Assembly (NCBI GenBank): GCA_030680355.1
Contig: JAUXVF010000022.1
Coordinates: 124,001-188,000 of the forward strand
Length of the DNA: 64,000 bases
From: Caulobacter sp.
GTDB lineage: Bacteria > Pseudomonadota > Alphaproteobacteria > Caulobacterales > Caulobacteraceae
Direction: 5' to 3'
Below are positions 7,265 to 15,266 of this stretch, piece after piece. The position numbers were made by a program, and so were the translations under genes. Under the pieces are notes generated by a model, which had not been told where the DNA came from, searched no databases, and saw only the letters and a program-made list of their open reading frames with translations. Within the stretch, counting starts at the first letter, position 1, and every line of letters begins with the position of its first letter.

Positions 7265-8059
7265 TCAGGCGGCTTTTCTGGAACGCCCCGGGTGGAAGAA
7301 CAGGGCCTGGCCGATGGCCGCCTTCACCGTTTCCGGCTGGAAGGGTTTGGTGATCAGGAAAGTCGGCTCGGGCCGCTCGCCGGTCAGCAGGCGTTCGGGG
7401 AACGCGGTGATGAAGATAACCGGCACATCGTAGTGGCCCAGGATGTCCTTCACCGCATCGATGCCGGAAGAGCCGTCGGCCAGTTGAATGTCCGCCAGCA
7501 CCAGCCCCGGCGCCCTGCGGGCGACGGCCTGGATGGCTTCGTCGCGGGTCGTGGCGATATCGACAACGGTGTGACCCAGCTCCTTGACCAGCGCTTCGAT
7601 GTCGGCGGCGATCACGGGCTCGTCCTCGATGATCAGCACGTCGGTCGCCAGCTCCTCGTCGATTTCTCGCTGGGCCTCGGCGATCAGGCGTTCGGTATCG
7701 GCAAAATCGGTGTCGAGAATCTGCGCGGCTTCGCTGGGGGTGAATCCCTCGAGCGCGGTCAGCAGGAAGGCCTGCCGCGAGCGCGGCGCGATGCGCATCA
7801 GCCTCTGGCTCGGATCGCTGCCGACCTCGTCGGGGGTGCGGTCCTCGAGCCGGGCGCCGGAGGTGCCCCAGATGGCGTGAAACACATGATAGAGCCCGAC
7901 CCGCGGCGAGTAGCGGTTGTCGAGGGCTCGCTCGCCCTGCGCCAAGGCCTCGAGCGACAGTCGAACATAGTTGTCGCCGGCGGTCTGGCTGCCGGTTAGC
8001 GCCCGCGCATATCGGCGCATGTAGGGCAGATGCGGCCCAAGACGAGCAAGTAGACTCAT
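7265..8059 (-). CDS. phyR: PhyR, general stress response anti-anti-sigma response regulator
   Basis: 264 residues in two parts. Residues 1 to about 135 resemble an ECF sigma factor (SLLARLGPHLPYMRRYARALTG; later LTALEGFTPSEAAQIL) and mimic EcfG to bind NepR. Residues 140-264 form a receiver domain with acidic residues IIEDEP, phosphoacceptor Asp190 in LVLADIQLADG, and Lys in LITKPF. Phosphorylation exposes the sigma-like part, which then sequesters NepR and frees EcfG. The ATG at 8059 is chosen because GGGAGAG stands just before it; an upstream frame to 8095 lacks such a site. An EcfG promoter lies at 8162-8138, so the gene is under positive feedback. It is divergent from nepR-ecfG. Confidence 0.95.
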   Translation of the reverse strand: MSLLARLGPHLPYMRRYARALTGSQTAGDNYVRLSLEALAQGERALDNRYSPRVGLYHVFHAIWGTSGARLEDRTPDEVGSDPSQRLMRIAPRSRQAFLLTALEGFTPSEAAQILDTDFADTERLIAEAQREIDEELATDVLIIEDEPVIAADIEALVKELGHTVVDIATTRDEAIQAVARRAPGLVLADIQLADGSSGIDAVKDILGHYDVPVIFITAFPERLLTGERPEPTFLITKPFQPETVKAAIGQALFFHPGRSRKAA

Positions 8060-8137
8060 GATCTCTCCCGAAAAGTCGCCAACACCGGCGGGCATGCGGA
8101 TTTACGCGTGGCCGACGCGCGACTCCATTGGTCACTT

Positions 8138-8162
8138 AACGCGGCAGGCCGGCGCCGGTTCC
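8138..8162 (-). promoter_or_regulatory. EcfG/SigT promoter of phyR
   Basis: Minus strand GGAAC (8162-8158), 16 bases, CGTT (8141-8138), about 80 bases before the phyR ATG. Confidence 0.88.
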
Positions 8163-8203
8163 CACGCTATCGCATATGAGCCATCATGACGAACATCGTT
8201 ATG

Positions 8204-8228
8204 GGAACCGGCCGGGGAGCAGGGCGTT
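8204..8228 (+). promoter_or_regulatory. EcfG/SigT promoter of nepR-ecfG-phyK
   Basis: GGAAC 8204-8208, 16 bases, CGTT 8225-8228. It is divergent from the phyR promoter with 41 bases between the two -35 elements, giving autoregulation of the whole circuit. Confidence 0.88.
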
Positions 8229-8284
8229 GAACGAGCGAAGGCAAATTCGTTACAAAGGGGCCGGTGTCATGCCGCGCCGACAAA

Positions 8285-8470
8285 ATGATCGAACACAGTC
8301 AAATGGATGAACGTCGCAAGAGCAACGCCCCGCTTGATGAGGCGCGGCTGCGCCAGAGGGCGATCGGCGTAAAGCTGAGACAGATGTTCGACGAAGTCGT
8401 CAACGAGCCGGTGCCGGACGAATTCCTGGATATCCTCAGGCGTGCGGACCGCAAAACCGGGGAGGGCTGA
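8285..8470 (+). CDS. nepR: NepR anti-sigma factor
   Basis: About 61 residues. The conserved NepR core is present: AIGVKLRQMFDEVVNEPVPDEFLDIL, the two amphipathic helices that wrap EcfG in unstressed cells and PhyR~P in stressed cells. The start is uncertain. I use the ATG at 8285, which gives the usual NepR length; a GTG at 8264 (with AAAGGGG only three bases away) and an ATG at 8303 are alternatives. The stop is one base before the ecfG ATG, so the inhibitor and its sigma factor are translated together. Expression from the EcfG promoter at 8204-8228 provides negative feedback. Confidence 0.9.
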   Translation: MIEHSQMDERRKSNAPLDEARLRQRAIGVKLRQMFDEVVNEPVPDEFLDILRRADRKTGEG

Positions 8471-8471
8471 G

Positions 8472-9083
8472 ATGGTCGCTTCTTCGGACGCCTCCGAGGG
8501 CTCCCTGGCCGCCGTCGTTCGAGACGGCGCCTTTCAGCGCGAGCTGGTCACGCTTATCCCGCATCTCCGGGCCTTTGCCCGCAGCCTGACCGGGGACGCG
8601 GCCGCCGCCGACGATCTCGCCCAGGACGCCATGATCAAGGCCTGGGGCGCGCGCGCCAGTTTCCAGATGGGCACCAACATGAAGGCCTGGACCTTCATGA
8701 TCCTGCGCAACCAGTTCTATTCCGACAAACGCCGCTCCTGGCGCCAGGTCCAGCTTGACCAGGAGGCCGCCGAACGCACCCTGATCGCGATCGACGATCC
8801 TGGATCGCCGCTGGCCCTGGATGAACTTCGCCAGGCCATGGCCATGCTGCCGCCCGAGCAGCGGGAGGCCATCACCCTCGTGGGCGCGGGCGGCTTCGCC
8901 TACGAAGAAGCCGCCGATATCTGCGGCTGCGCCGTCGGCACCGTGAAGAGCCGGGTCAGCCGGGCCCGCAAGGCGCTGCAGGAAATTCTCGAAAGCGGCA
9001 GCTACGATCGCGACGGCCGAAACGCCGGTGAGGCGATGAGTTCGATTATCGCGGACGCGGAGCGGCTCAGCGCCGTCCGGTGA
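8472..9083 (+). CDS. ecfG: EcfG-type (SigT) general stress ECF sigma factor
   Basis: 203 residues with the two ECF regions: sigma-2 at about residues 30-95 (FARSLTGDAAAADDLAQDAMIKAW) and sigma-4 at about 130-180 (LPPEQREAITLVGAGGFAYEEAA...GTVKSRVSRARKAL). It recognises the GGAAC-N16/17-CGTT promoters that surround it. The ATG at 8472 has GGAGGG seven bases upstream, inside the nepR end; a longer frame from 8442 overlaps nepR more and is less likely. Its last four bases overlap the GTG start of the kinase gene. Gene order phyR / nepR-ecfG-kinase is the classical alphaproteobacterial arrangement; Caulobacter calls this factor SigT. Confidence 0.95.
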   Translation: MVASSDASEGSLAAVVRDGAFQRELVTLIPHLRAFARSLTGDAAAADDLAQDAMIKAWGARASFQMGTNMKAWTFMILRNQFYSDKRRSWRQVQLDQEAAERTLIAIDDPGSPLALDELRQAMAMLPPEQREAITLVGAGGFAYEEAADICGCAVGTVKSRVSRARKALQEILESGSYDRDGRNAGEAMSSIIADAERLSAVR

Positions 9084-10774
9084 GCCGACTCGACCGGCTG
9101 CGATGGGGTCCGGCGACCACGATCCGGGTCCGGCTGGGCGTCGCCATGGCGGCTGCCCTGTTGCCGGTTCTTCTATTGGGGGCCGGACAGTCCCTGCTGG
9201 CCTACCAGCGGGAGTCGGCCAACCGTCAGGCCGTGCTGCAATCGGCGGCCCAGCGCAGCGCGGCCACGGCCCGGGCGCGCATGGAGGCGGCGGGCGTCCT
9301 GCTTGAAACGCTCGGGCCCGGCTCCGTGGGTCTGGACTGCTCCGCCCGCCTCAGCGATATCCGCCGCCGCCTGCCCGGCTACGCTAACCTGATCCGTTTC
9401 GACAGCCTTGGCCGTATCGCCTGTTCGGCGGCCAGCGCACCGGCCGACTCAGGTCGCCGTGATCGCGACTGGTTCCGCCGGCTGGCGGCCGGAGAGCGTA
9501 TGGTCGTCACGCTGGCGCCCGGCGCGGTCTATGCCGCCGAGCCCAGCCTGTTCACGGCCGCCCGCACCGACGAGCCCGGCGGCGGGTTCAACGTCCTGGC
9601 CGCCGTCATCCCGCTCTCCAGCCTCAGCCCGACCCTGGCCGACCGGTCCCTGCCCCACGGCGCCCAGGTCGCGATCGTCGACGCCCAGGGTCGCTTCCTG
9701 TCGGTGACCGACGAAAAGGCGTTTCCGCGCTCGGTGACCCGGTGGGTTGATCAGGCCGGGTCGCAGGGGTCGTTCCTCGGTTACGGTCTCGACCGGCGCC
9801 TGGTCCGCCGGGTCTATTCGGCCGCGCCGCTGGTCGGCGAGGGGCTTTTCGTCGTTCTGTCGGCCCCGTCGGCGGGCCTGTTCGCGTCTGCCTGGCTGGA
9901 CCCCCTGTCGAGCGTTGTCTTCCCGCTGATCGCCTTCGCGGTGGCCTTGCTGGCGGCTCTCTACGCCACTGAACGCGGGGTCGGGCGATGGATTGTCTAT
10001 CTACAGCGGATCGCGGCCATCTACGCCAAGGGCCGTTTCACGGTGCGGCCGATCCAGGTCGCGACGGCGCCGCCGGAAATTCGCGAGCTGGCCGCGACCC
10101 TGGACCATATGGCCACCACGATCATGGCCCGTGACGCCGCGCTGCACGACAATCTCGATCAGAAGGACGCGTTGATGCGCGAGATCCATCATCGGGTGAA
10201 GAACAACCTTCAGATCATCAGCTCGCTCATCAACCTGCAGGAACGGGCCCTCAGCGATCCCGCCGCCAGGACGGCGATGAGTGAGACCCGCCAGCGCATC
10301 GCCGCCCTGGCCCTGATCTATCGCGCCCTCTATCAAGGCAGCGATATCCAGCACGTCGACCTCAGGTCCTTCCTAGAGGATCTGACCGGCCAGCTGCTGA
10401 CCGGGGAGGCCGGCGTCCGGACCGAGGTTCGGGCCGACGCCGTGGTGATCGATCCCGACAAGCTCGCCCCCCTGGCCCTGTTCGCGGTCGAGGCGGTCAC
10501 CAACGCCCAGAAACATGCCTTCAAGGACGGCGGCGGCGTCCTCACCGTCACCTTCACCCTTGGCGAGGACGAGGCCGAGCTGGCGATCAGCGACGATGGC
10601 GGCGGCCGGGCGAGCTCGGGCGAGCCCCCCGTGGACGGCGGCGTCGGTCGGACCCTGATGACCGCCTTCGCCCGCCAACTGCGCGGTCGTACGAGCCTGA
10701 CCCCCAATGATCACGGCGGTCTGACCGCGCGGCTGGTCTTTCCCAGCGCAAACGTTTCAGGCGCCGGAACCTGA
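9080..10774 (+). CDS. phyK: PhyK-type HisKA_2 sensor histidine kinase
   Basis: 564 residues. A transmembrane helix at about 15-35 (VAMAAALLPVLLLGAG) and another at about 280-300 (VVFPLIAFAVALLAALY) enclose a periplasmic sensor domain of about 240 residues (CHASE/Cache-like; residues such as FDSLGRIACSA). A HAMP-like linker follows, then the HisKA_2 dimerisation domain with MREIHHRVKNNLQIISSLINLQ (phosphoacceptor His371 by the GTG-9080 numbering) and a HATPase domain with VEAVTNAQKHAF (N box) and ISDDGGG. It is expected to phosphorylate PhyR. The GTG start overlaps the ecfG stop. The signal it senses is not visible. Confidence 0.9.
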   Translation: MSRLDRLRWGPATTIRVRLGVAMAAALLPVLLLGAGQSLLAYQRESANRQAVLQSAAQRSAATARARMEAAGVLLETLGPGSVGLDCSARLSDIRRRLPGYANLIRFDSLGRIACSAASAPADSGRRDRDWFRRLAAGERMVVTLAPGAVYAAEPSLFTAARTDEPGGGFNVLAAVIPLSSLSPTLADRSLPHGAQVAIVDAQGRFLSVTDEKAFPRSVTRWVDQAGSQGSFLGYGLDRRLVRRVYSAAPLVGEGLFVVLSAPSAGLFASAWLDPLSSVVFPLIAFAVALLAALYATERGVGRWIVYLQRIAAIYAKGRFTVRPIQVATAPPEIRELAATLDHMATTIMARDAALHDNLDQKDALMREIHHRVKNNLQIISSLINLQERALSDPAARTAMSETRQRIAALALIYRALYQGSDIQHVDLRSFLEDLTGQLLTGEAGVRTEVRADAVVIDPDKLAPLALFAVEAVTNAQKHAFKDGGGVLTVTFTLGEDEAELAISDDGGGRASSGEPPVDGGVGRTLMTAFARQLRGRTSLTPNDHGGLTARLVFPSANVSGAGT

Positions 10775-10791
10775 GGGCCTGCCGGCGCGTT
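10766..10791 (+). promoter_or_regulatory. EcfG/SigT promoter of the entericidin-like gene
   Basis: GGAAC 10766-10770, 17 bases, CGTT 10788-10791. The -35 element overlaps the last codons of the kinase gene; the ATG of the target gene is 50 bases downstream. Confidence 0.85.
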
Positions 10792-10841
10792 GTGTCCCCG
10801 TGGAATGACTGTCCCATATCCGGGACCCAAGGAGATTCATC

Positions 10842-10976
10842 ATGCGCAAGTTCATCGTGCTTTCGGTCGCCGTCGCCGGCCTGCTCGCCTCCGCCTGCAA
10901 CACCATTGAAGGCGCCGGCAAGGACGTGAAAGCCGCGGGCGCGGCCGTCGAGGAAACGGCCAAGGACGCCAACTAG
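10842..10976 (+). CDS. entericidin EcnA/B-family small lipoprotein
   Basis: 44 residues: signal sequence MRKFIVLSVAVAGLLASAC with lipobox Cys19, then NTIEGAGKDVKAAGAAVEETAK, the entericidin pattern (NT..G.GKD...AG..I...A). Entericidins are tiny cell-envelope lipoproteins expressed in stationary phase or stress. AAGGAG at 10829-10834 is seven bases before the ATG. It has a dedicated EcfG promoter and a terminator (11003-11040). Its placement directly behind phyK makes it the last gene of the stress island. Confidence 0.88.
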   Translation: MRKFIVLSVAVAGLLASACNTIEGAGKDVKAAGAAVEETAKDAN

Positions 10977-11002
10977 ACGTCACTCGCACGATCAGGTTTC
11001 AG

Positions 11003-11040
11003 CGGCCCTCGCCCTTCCAGGCGGGGGCCGTTTCGTTTTT
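11003..11040 (+). terminator. Rho-independent terminator after the entericidin-like gene
   Basis: An 11-bp stem (11003-11013 with 11020-11030, one wobble) and a T-rich tail (11031-11040). The tail touches the stop codon of the convergent P450 gene. Confidence 0.85.
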
Positions 11041-12329
11041 CAGGCCGGGCTGAGCTGGTAGCGGATCGGCAAGATCTTCGGCCCGCCGACGAAACTGGCC
11101 AGGCTGCGTTTCGGGTCGCCGTTGAAGGCCAGCGATTTCAGTCGCGGCAGCAGTTCCTCGAACAGGATTCGCATTTCCATCTTGGCCAGATGCTGACCCA
11201 GGCACAGATGCGCGCCGTAGCCGAAGGCCAGGTGCTTGTTGGGACTGCGATCGACGCGGAAGGCGTCGGGATCTTCAAACACCGCCTCGTCGCGGTTGCC
11301 TGACGGATAGGCCAGCCACAGCCATTCCCCCTTGGCGATTTTCTGGCCGCCGACTTCGGTGTCGGCCGTGGCCGAGCGCATGAAATGTTTGACCGGCGTC
11401 GTCCAGCGGACAGCCTCGTCGACCAGGCCGGGGATCAGGCCCGGGTTGGCCTGCAGCTTGGCCAGTTCATCCGGATTTTCGCACAGACCCCAGATGGCGC
11501 CGGCCGTCGACGACGAGGTCGTGTCATGGCCGGCCGTGGCCACGATCACGTAGTAGCTCATCGCCTCGAAGTCGTTGATCGGCTGACCGTCGATCTTGCC
11601 GTTGGCGATGACGCTGGCCAGATCGTCACGCGGGCTGGCCTTGCGGTCATCGGTGATGGCTTTGAAATACATGAAGAAGTCGGCGATCACCCCCTGGATG
11701 GCGGCCAGCGCTTCGGGCCCTTCCATGATCGGGGCCTTGGAGCGACTGAGGTCGGGGTCCTGGGCGCCGAACAGCTCCTGGGTCAGTTTCAGCATCCGCG
11801 GTTCGTCTTCGGCCGGCACGCCGAGAATCTCCATGATCACCCGCAGCGGATAGTAGAGCGCGATCTCGCTCACGAAGTCGCATTCGCCGCCGAGCGTCGC
11901 CATGTGGTCGACGTGCTGGCGGGCGATCGTGCGGATGCGGTCCTCCAGCTTGCGGATGTTCTGGGGCAGGAACCAGGACTGGGTCATGATCCGGTACTTC
12001 GGGTGATCGGGCGCATCCATCTGCACCAGGGTCCGCACCAGATGCGGGCTGCCGCCGGTCATGCCACGCACCAGCTTGTCGCCCTCGAGGGTGGTGAAGG
12101 TGGTCGCCAGGTCGCCGGAATGGAACAGGTCGTTCTGGCGGCTGATCTCGAGGATGTCGGCGTGCCGGGTGACGATCCGGAAGGGGTGGACGCCCTCGAG
12201 CTCGGCCCGTCCCAGGGGGTTGTTGGCGCGCAGCCAGCGGAAGGCCTCATGCACACTGTCATCGGCGTAGGCCGCCGGATTGATCGCCTGGAAGGCGATC
12301 TCGTCCGGAATTCGTTCGACCGTATCCAT
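11040..12329 (-). CDS. cytochrome P450
   Basis: 429 residues, a soluble bacterial class I P450. The I-helix motif AGHDTTSS, the K-helix ExxR in EAVRW and the haem loop FGYGAHLCLGQHLAKME with its cysteine ligand are all present. It needs ferredoxin and reductase partners, none of which is nearby. I prefer the ATG at 12329, with GGAG eight bases upstream, over a GTG at 12347. The substrate is unknown; residues around the I-helix do not identify a known CYP family to me. It converges on the entericidin terminator and is divergent from the PaiB-like gene, with about 100 bases between them. Confidence 0.93.
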   Translation of the reverse strand: MDTVERIPDEIAFQAINPAAYADDSVHEAFRWLRANNPLGRAELEGVHPFRIVTRHADILEISRQNDLFHSGDLATTFTTLEGDKLVRGMTGGSPHLVRTLVQMDAPDHPKYRIMTQSWFLPQNIRKLEDRIRTIARQHVDHMATLGGECDFVSEIALYYPLRVIMEILGVPAEDEPRMLKLTQELFGAQDPDLSRSKAPIMEGPEALAAIQGVIADFFMYFKAITDDRKASPRDDLASVIANGKIDGQPINDFEAMSYYVIVATAGHDTTSSSTAGAIWGLCENPDELAKLQANPGLIPGLVDEAVRWTTPVKHFMRSATADTEVGGQKIAKGEWLWLAYPSGNRDEAVFEDPDAFRVDRSPNKHLAFGYGAHLCLGQHLAKMEMRILFEELLPRLKSLAFNGDPKRSLASFVGGPKILPIRYQLSPA

Positions 12330-12430
12330 GTGCCGCTCCAGTTTCACCTTGCCTGTGGGGTTAGAATGCCGTTGTGACGTGGCGGAAGCAAAGGGACGGC
12401 GAACGTCGTTCCCCCGGCTGAGGAAACCCC

Positions 12431-13039
12431 ATGCATCCCGCCCGTCCGTTCCGGCAATATGATGAAGCCCTGCTCGCCGATCTCGTCCTGAAAAGGGGAT
12501 TTGCGATCGTGGTGGGCGTCGCCGACGGCCGGCCGCTGGTCGCCCAGGTTCCGGTGCTGCTGGACGGACGGCGACTGCGGTTTCACCTGTCGCGGAGCAA
12601 CGCCCTGACGCCGGTGTTGGCGACCGAGGGCGCCGGAGCGCTGGTCGTGGTGGCCGGGCCCGACGCCTATATCAGCCCCGACTGGTACGGGGTCGCCGAT
12701 CAGGTTCCGACCTGGAATTACCTGAGCGTGGAATTGGAGGGCCCGGTGGTTCCGCTGGACGCGGACGGCGCCACCGCCCTGCTTGACGATCTGTCGGCCC
12801 GGCACGAGGCCGGGCTGGCTCCCAAGCCGGCCTGGACCCGCCAGAAGATGTCGCCCGGCCGTTTCGAAACCCTGCGGGACGGGATCGCCGCCTTCGAGAT
12901 GACGGTCGATCGGCTGGAGGGCGTCTGGAAACTGGGTCAGAACAAGCCCGCCGAGGCCATCGCGGCGGTGGCCGAGGCCCTCGAAGCGCGGCCGGATCCC
13001 GGGTCCCGCGACATCGCCGGCCTGATGCGGCGGCTCTAG
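12431..13039 (+). CDS. PaiB-like FMN-binding negative transcriptional regulator family protein
   Basis: 202 residues. The pattern MHPARPFRQYDEALLADLV...FAIVVG...PLVAQVPVLLD...LRFHLSRSNAL and ISPDWYG...VPTWNYLSVELEG matches the PaiB/FMN_bind_2 family, a flavin-reductase-like split-barrel. The name comes from Bacillus PaiB; most members have no proven regulatory role. The ending W..KL.QNK....A...A.AL is also conserved. The gene overlaps the convergent cheR gene end by four bases. Confidence 0.85.
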   Translation: MHPARPFRQYDEALLADLVLKRGFAIVVGVADGRPLVAQVPVLLDGRRLRFHLSRSNALTPVLATEGAGALVVVAGPDAYISPDWYGVADQVPTWNYLSVELEGPVVPLDADGATALLDDLSARHEAGLAPKPAWTRQKMSPGRFETLRDGIAAFEMTVDRLEGVWKLGQNKPAEAIAAVAEALEARPDPGSRDIAGLMRRL

Positions 13040-13863
13040 GCGGCGATCCGGAACGCAGGATTGCGGGCGAACAGGCCGTCGCGGCCGCTGATCGGGCGAT
13101 AGGCGTCCGTCGTGCCGAGCGGCGACTCTCCCTCGCCCAGAACCAGGAAGCCGTCGGCGGGCAGAGCGGCGGCGAGGCCCTCCAGGACCCGGGCGCGGAT
13201 GGCGTCATCCAGCTCCGAGATGACATTGCGACAGAAGATGACGTCGAACCGGCCGACGTTCGTCAGATCGGCGGCCAGGTTGAGACGCCGCCACCGCACC
13301 CGCTGCCGGATACGCGGCGACAGCCGCCAGCTGTCCTCGACCTTCTCGAAATGATCGATCAGCATGCGGATGGGCAGGCCGCGCTGGACCTCGAACTGGT
13401 TGTAGAGGCCGCTCTGGGCCTTCTCCAGGCAGCGTTCGGAAATGTCGGAACCGTAGATCTCGACCCGCGCATGGGCCTCGATGTCCTTGCCGGCCTCGGC
13501 GATCATGGCCAGGCTGTAGGCTTCCTGACCCGTCGCGCAGCCGGCGCTCCAGACCCGGATGGGTTCGGGGCCGCGCATCCGCGACAGGGTCGGCAGGATC
13601 TCGTCGCGGAACAGGTTGAATGGCGTGCGGTCGCGGAAGAAGCAGGTTTCGTTGAGGGTCATGGCCTCGACCAGGGCCCAGATCAGCGGCTCCTCGCGGC
13701 GCGCCCGCAGGCCGGCGATCAGGCCGCTGACCGACTCATAGCCCTCGCGGCGGGCCAGCGGTCCCAGCCTGCTCTCGATCATATAGGTCTTGGCCGGGTC
13801 GATGCTGAGCCCCGCCCGGGTCTTGCACAGGGCGACGATCAGCTGGATGTCGTCGGGGGTCAT
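13036..13863 (-). CDS. cheR: CheR-type protein-glutamate O-methyltransferase
   Basis: 275 residues: an N-terminal CheR helical domain (IESRLGPLARREGYESVSGLIAGL), the NETCFFRD motif, then the SAM-binding domain with IRVWSAGCATGQEAYSLAMI and the catalytic-pocket FDVIFCRNVISEL. It should methylate glutamates of chemoreceptors. No chemoreceptor or other che gene is in the window apart from the upstream CheY-like gene, whose stop it overlaps (ATGA), so both are co-translated. In Caulobacter, as I remember, a cheY-cheR pair also stands between chpT and the sigT locus. Confidence 0.9.
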   Translation of the reverse strand: MTPDDIQLIVALCKTRAGLSIDPAKTYMIESRLGPLARREGYESVSGLIAGLRARREEPLIWALVEAMTLNETCFFRDRTPFNLFRDEILPTLSRMRGPEPIRVWSAGCATGQEAYSLAMIAEAGKDIEAHARVEIYGSDISERCLEKAQSGLYNQFEVQRGLPIRMLIDHFEKVEDSWRLSPRIRQRVRWRRLNLAADLTNVGRFDVIFCRNVISELDDAIRARVLEGLAAALPADGFLVLGEGESPLGTTDAYRPISGRDGLFARNPAFRIAA

Positions 13864-14225
13864 GCCAGACCGGCCTCGGCGAACTTCGCCTGGATGATAT
13901 CGCCGTCGAAGGGCTTCATGATGTATTCGCAGGCGCCGGCGTTGAGGGCTTCGCGGATGCGGACCGGATCGCTCTCGACGGTGCAGAACACCACCCGCGG
14001 CGCGTCGCCGCCGGGCTCGGTGCGCAGCTGGCGCAGGAAATCCAGACCGTTCATGACCGGCATGTTCCAGTCGAGCAGGATGACGTCGGGCATGGCCGCC
14101 CGACACCAGGCAAGCGCCTCCAGCCCGTCGGACGCCTCGGCGACCTCGTAGTCCAGATCTTCAAGGATCCGGCGGGCGACCTTGCGGATCACCCGGCTGT
14201 CATCAACCAGTAGGCAGGTTTTCAA
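13860..14225 (-). CDS. single-domain CheY-like response regulator
   Basis: 121 residues, a stand-alone receiver domain: VDDSR near the start, phosphoacceptor Asp in VILLDWNMPVMNG (about residue 53), conserved Thr in FCTVES and Lys in YIMKPF. There is no output domain, so it acts by binding a partner. It is followed by cheR with a four-base overlap and preceded by chpT, about 100 bases upstream on the same strand. A chemotaxis or flagellar-motor role is suggested by cheR; a role as ChpT phospho-acceptor is possible but not shown by the sequence. Confidence 0.88.
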   Translation of the reverse strand: MKTCLLVDDSRVIRKVARRILEDLDYEVAEASDGLEALAWCRAAMPDVILLDWNMPVMNGLDFLRQLRTEPGGDAPRVVFCTVESDPVRIREALNAGACEYIMKPFDGDIIQAKFAEAGLA

Positions 14226-14331
14226 GACGCCGATGCTCCTTCCCAGATCCTGTTGTCCGACGTGTCGGTTAACGGGTGGTGAGAGGACGGGGTGAACGGG
14301 CCGAAATAGATGCTCCCCTGACGGGGCGGAT

Positions 14332-15012
14332 TTACAGCGGCGCCCAGGCCGCCAGGGTCACCCGGTCCTCGCCGCATTCGGCCGCCAGCTGGCCGCCGGC
14401 GGCCTTGACGATCAGGTGAACGAAATAGGCCTGCACCCAGGCCCCGCCGACAGCGTCGCCACGCATCTCGCCCTTGAGGCCGCGCAGCACTTCCGGCTTG
14501 AGACGGGCGCGCGGACCGGCCGCGTCCAGGGTGATGGCGGCCCGGCCGTCGGCCTCGACCACCCGCGCCGTCGCCGCGCCGCCCATGGGCAGGGCGCTGG
14601 CGGCGATCTGGCAGAGGTTCATCAGGATGCGGGCGGTGGCCTTGTTGATCGCGGCCGGCTCGACCTTCCAGTCGAGCGTGGGGCGGACATGGGCGAAGAC
14701 CCCCTGGGCCAGGCCTTCCAGCGCCCGGGCGTCGAAGGCCTCGGCCGACGATGACGCGCCGAACGCGATCCGGCAGAACTGCAGCAGATCGGCCAGTTTG
14801 CGGGCGCTCTGGGCGATCAGCTCCATGGCCTCCTCGCGCATGTCCTGGGCCGTCGGATCCTCGAGCAGGTCGAGGCCCGAAACGATGGCGCTGGCCGGAC
14901 TGATGAAGTCGTGACAGAGGCGCGCGGCGATCTGGGCGGCCAGTTCGGCGGCTTCCGGCGGAAGCTCTTCGACGGGGAGGGGCGGAGTCTCTGAGGGGGC
15001 GGCCTGGGTCAT
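14332..15012 (-). CDS. chpT: ChpT histidine phosphotransferase
   Basis: 226 residues from the ATG at 15012. The DHp-like part contains LAARLCHDFISPASAIVSGLDLL with the phosphorylated His34; the C-terminal part is a degenerate HATPase fold lacking the ATP-binding G boxes, as in ChpT. ChpT passes phosphate from the hybrid kinase CckA to CtrA and CpdR and so drives the alphaproteobacterial cell cycle. A TTG at 15048 in the same frame is a less likely start. The gene is divergent from DUF3553-cysQ. Confidence 0.9.
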   Translation of the reverse strand: MTQAAPSETPPLPVEELPPEAAELAAQIAARLCHDFISPASAIVSGLDLLEDPTAQDMREEAMELIAQSARKLADLLQFCRIAFGASSSAEAFDARALEGLAQGVFAHVRPTLDWKVEPAAINKATARILMNLCQIAASALPMGGAATARVVEADGRAAITLDAAGPRARLKPEVLRGLKGEMRGDAVGGAWVQAYFVHLIVKAAGGQLAAECGEDRVTLAAWAPL

Positions 15013-15077
15013 GGCGTTTGAAATTGACCTGATTTGAGGCGTTGGCAAATGGGGTTTGGCCCCCTACCAACCCCGGC

Positions 15078-15266
15078 ATGGACCCCTTTATCGAGCCCGG
15101 CGCCCTGGTGCGCCATCCGGATCGCGACGACTGGGGTCTGGGACAGGTGCAATCGGTGACCGGACGGCGGGTCACCGTCAATTTCGACCACGCCGGAAAA
15201 CAGGCCATCGATACGTCGGTCGTGACCCTGGTTTTTGTCGCCGACGACCCGGGAGCCCGCCGATGA
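15078..15266 (+). CDS. DUF3553 domain protein
   Basis: 62 residues: MDPFIEPGALVRHPDRDDWGLGQVQS...RVTVNFDHAGKQAIDTSVVTLV. This is the complete DUF3553 domain, a small SH3-like fold also seen appended to helicases (UvrD/PcrA). Function is unknown; a nucleic-acid or protein-binding adaptor role is inferred from those fusions. The stop overlaps the cysQ ATG (ATGA), so the two are co-translated. Confidence 0.85.
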   Translation: MDPFIEPGALVRHPDRDDWGLGQVQSVTGRRVTVNFDHAGKQAIDTSVVTLVFVADDPGARR

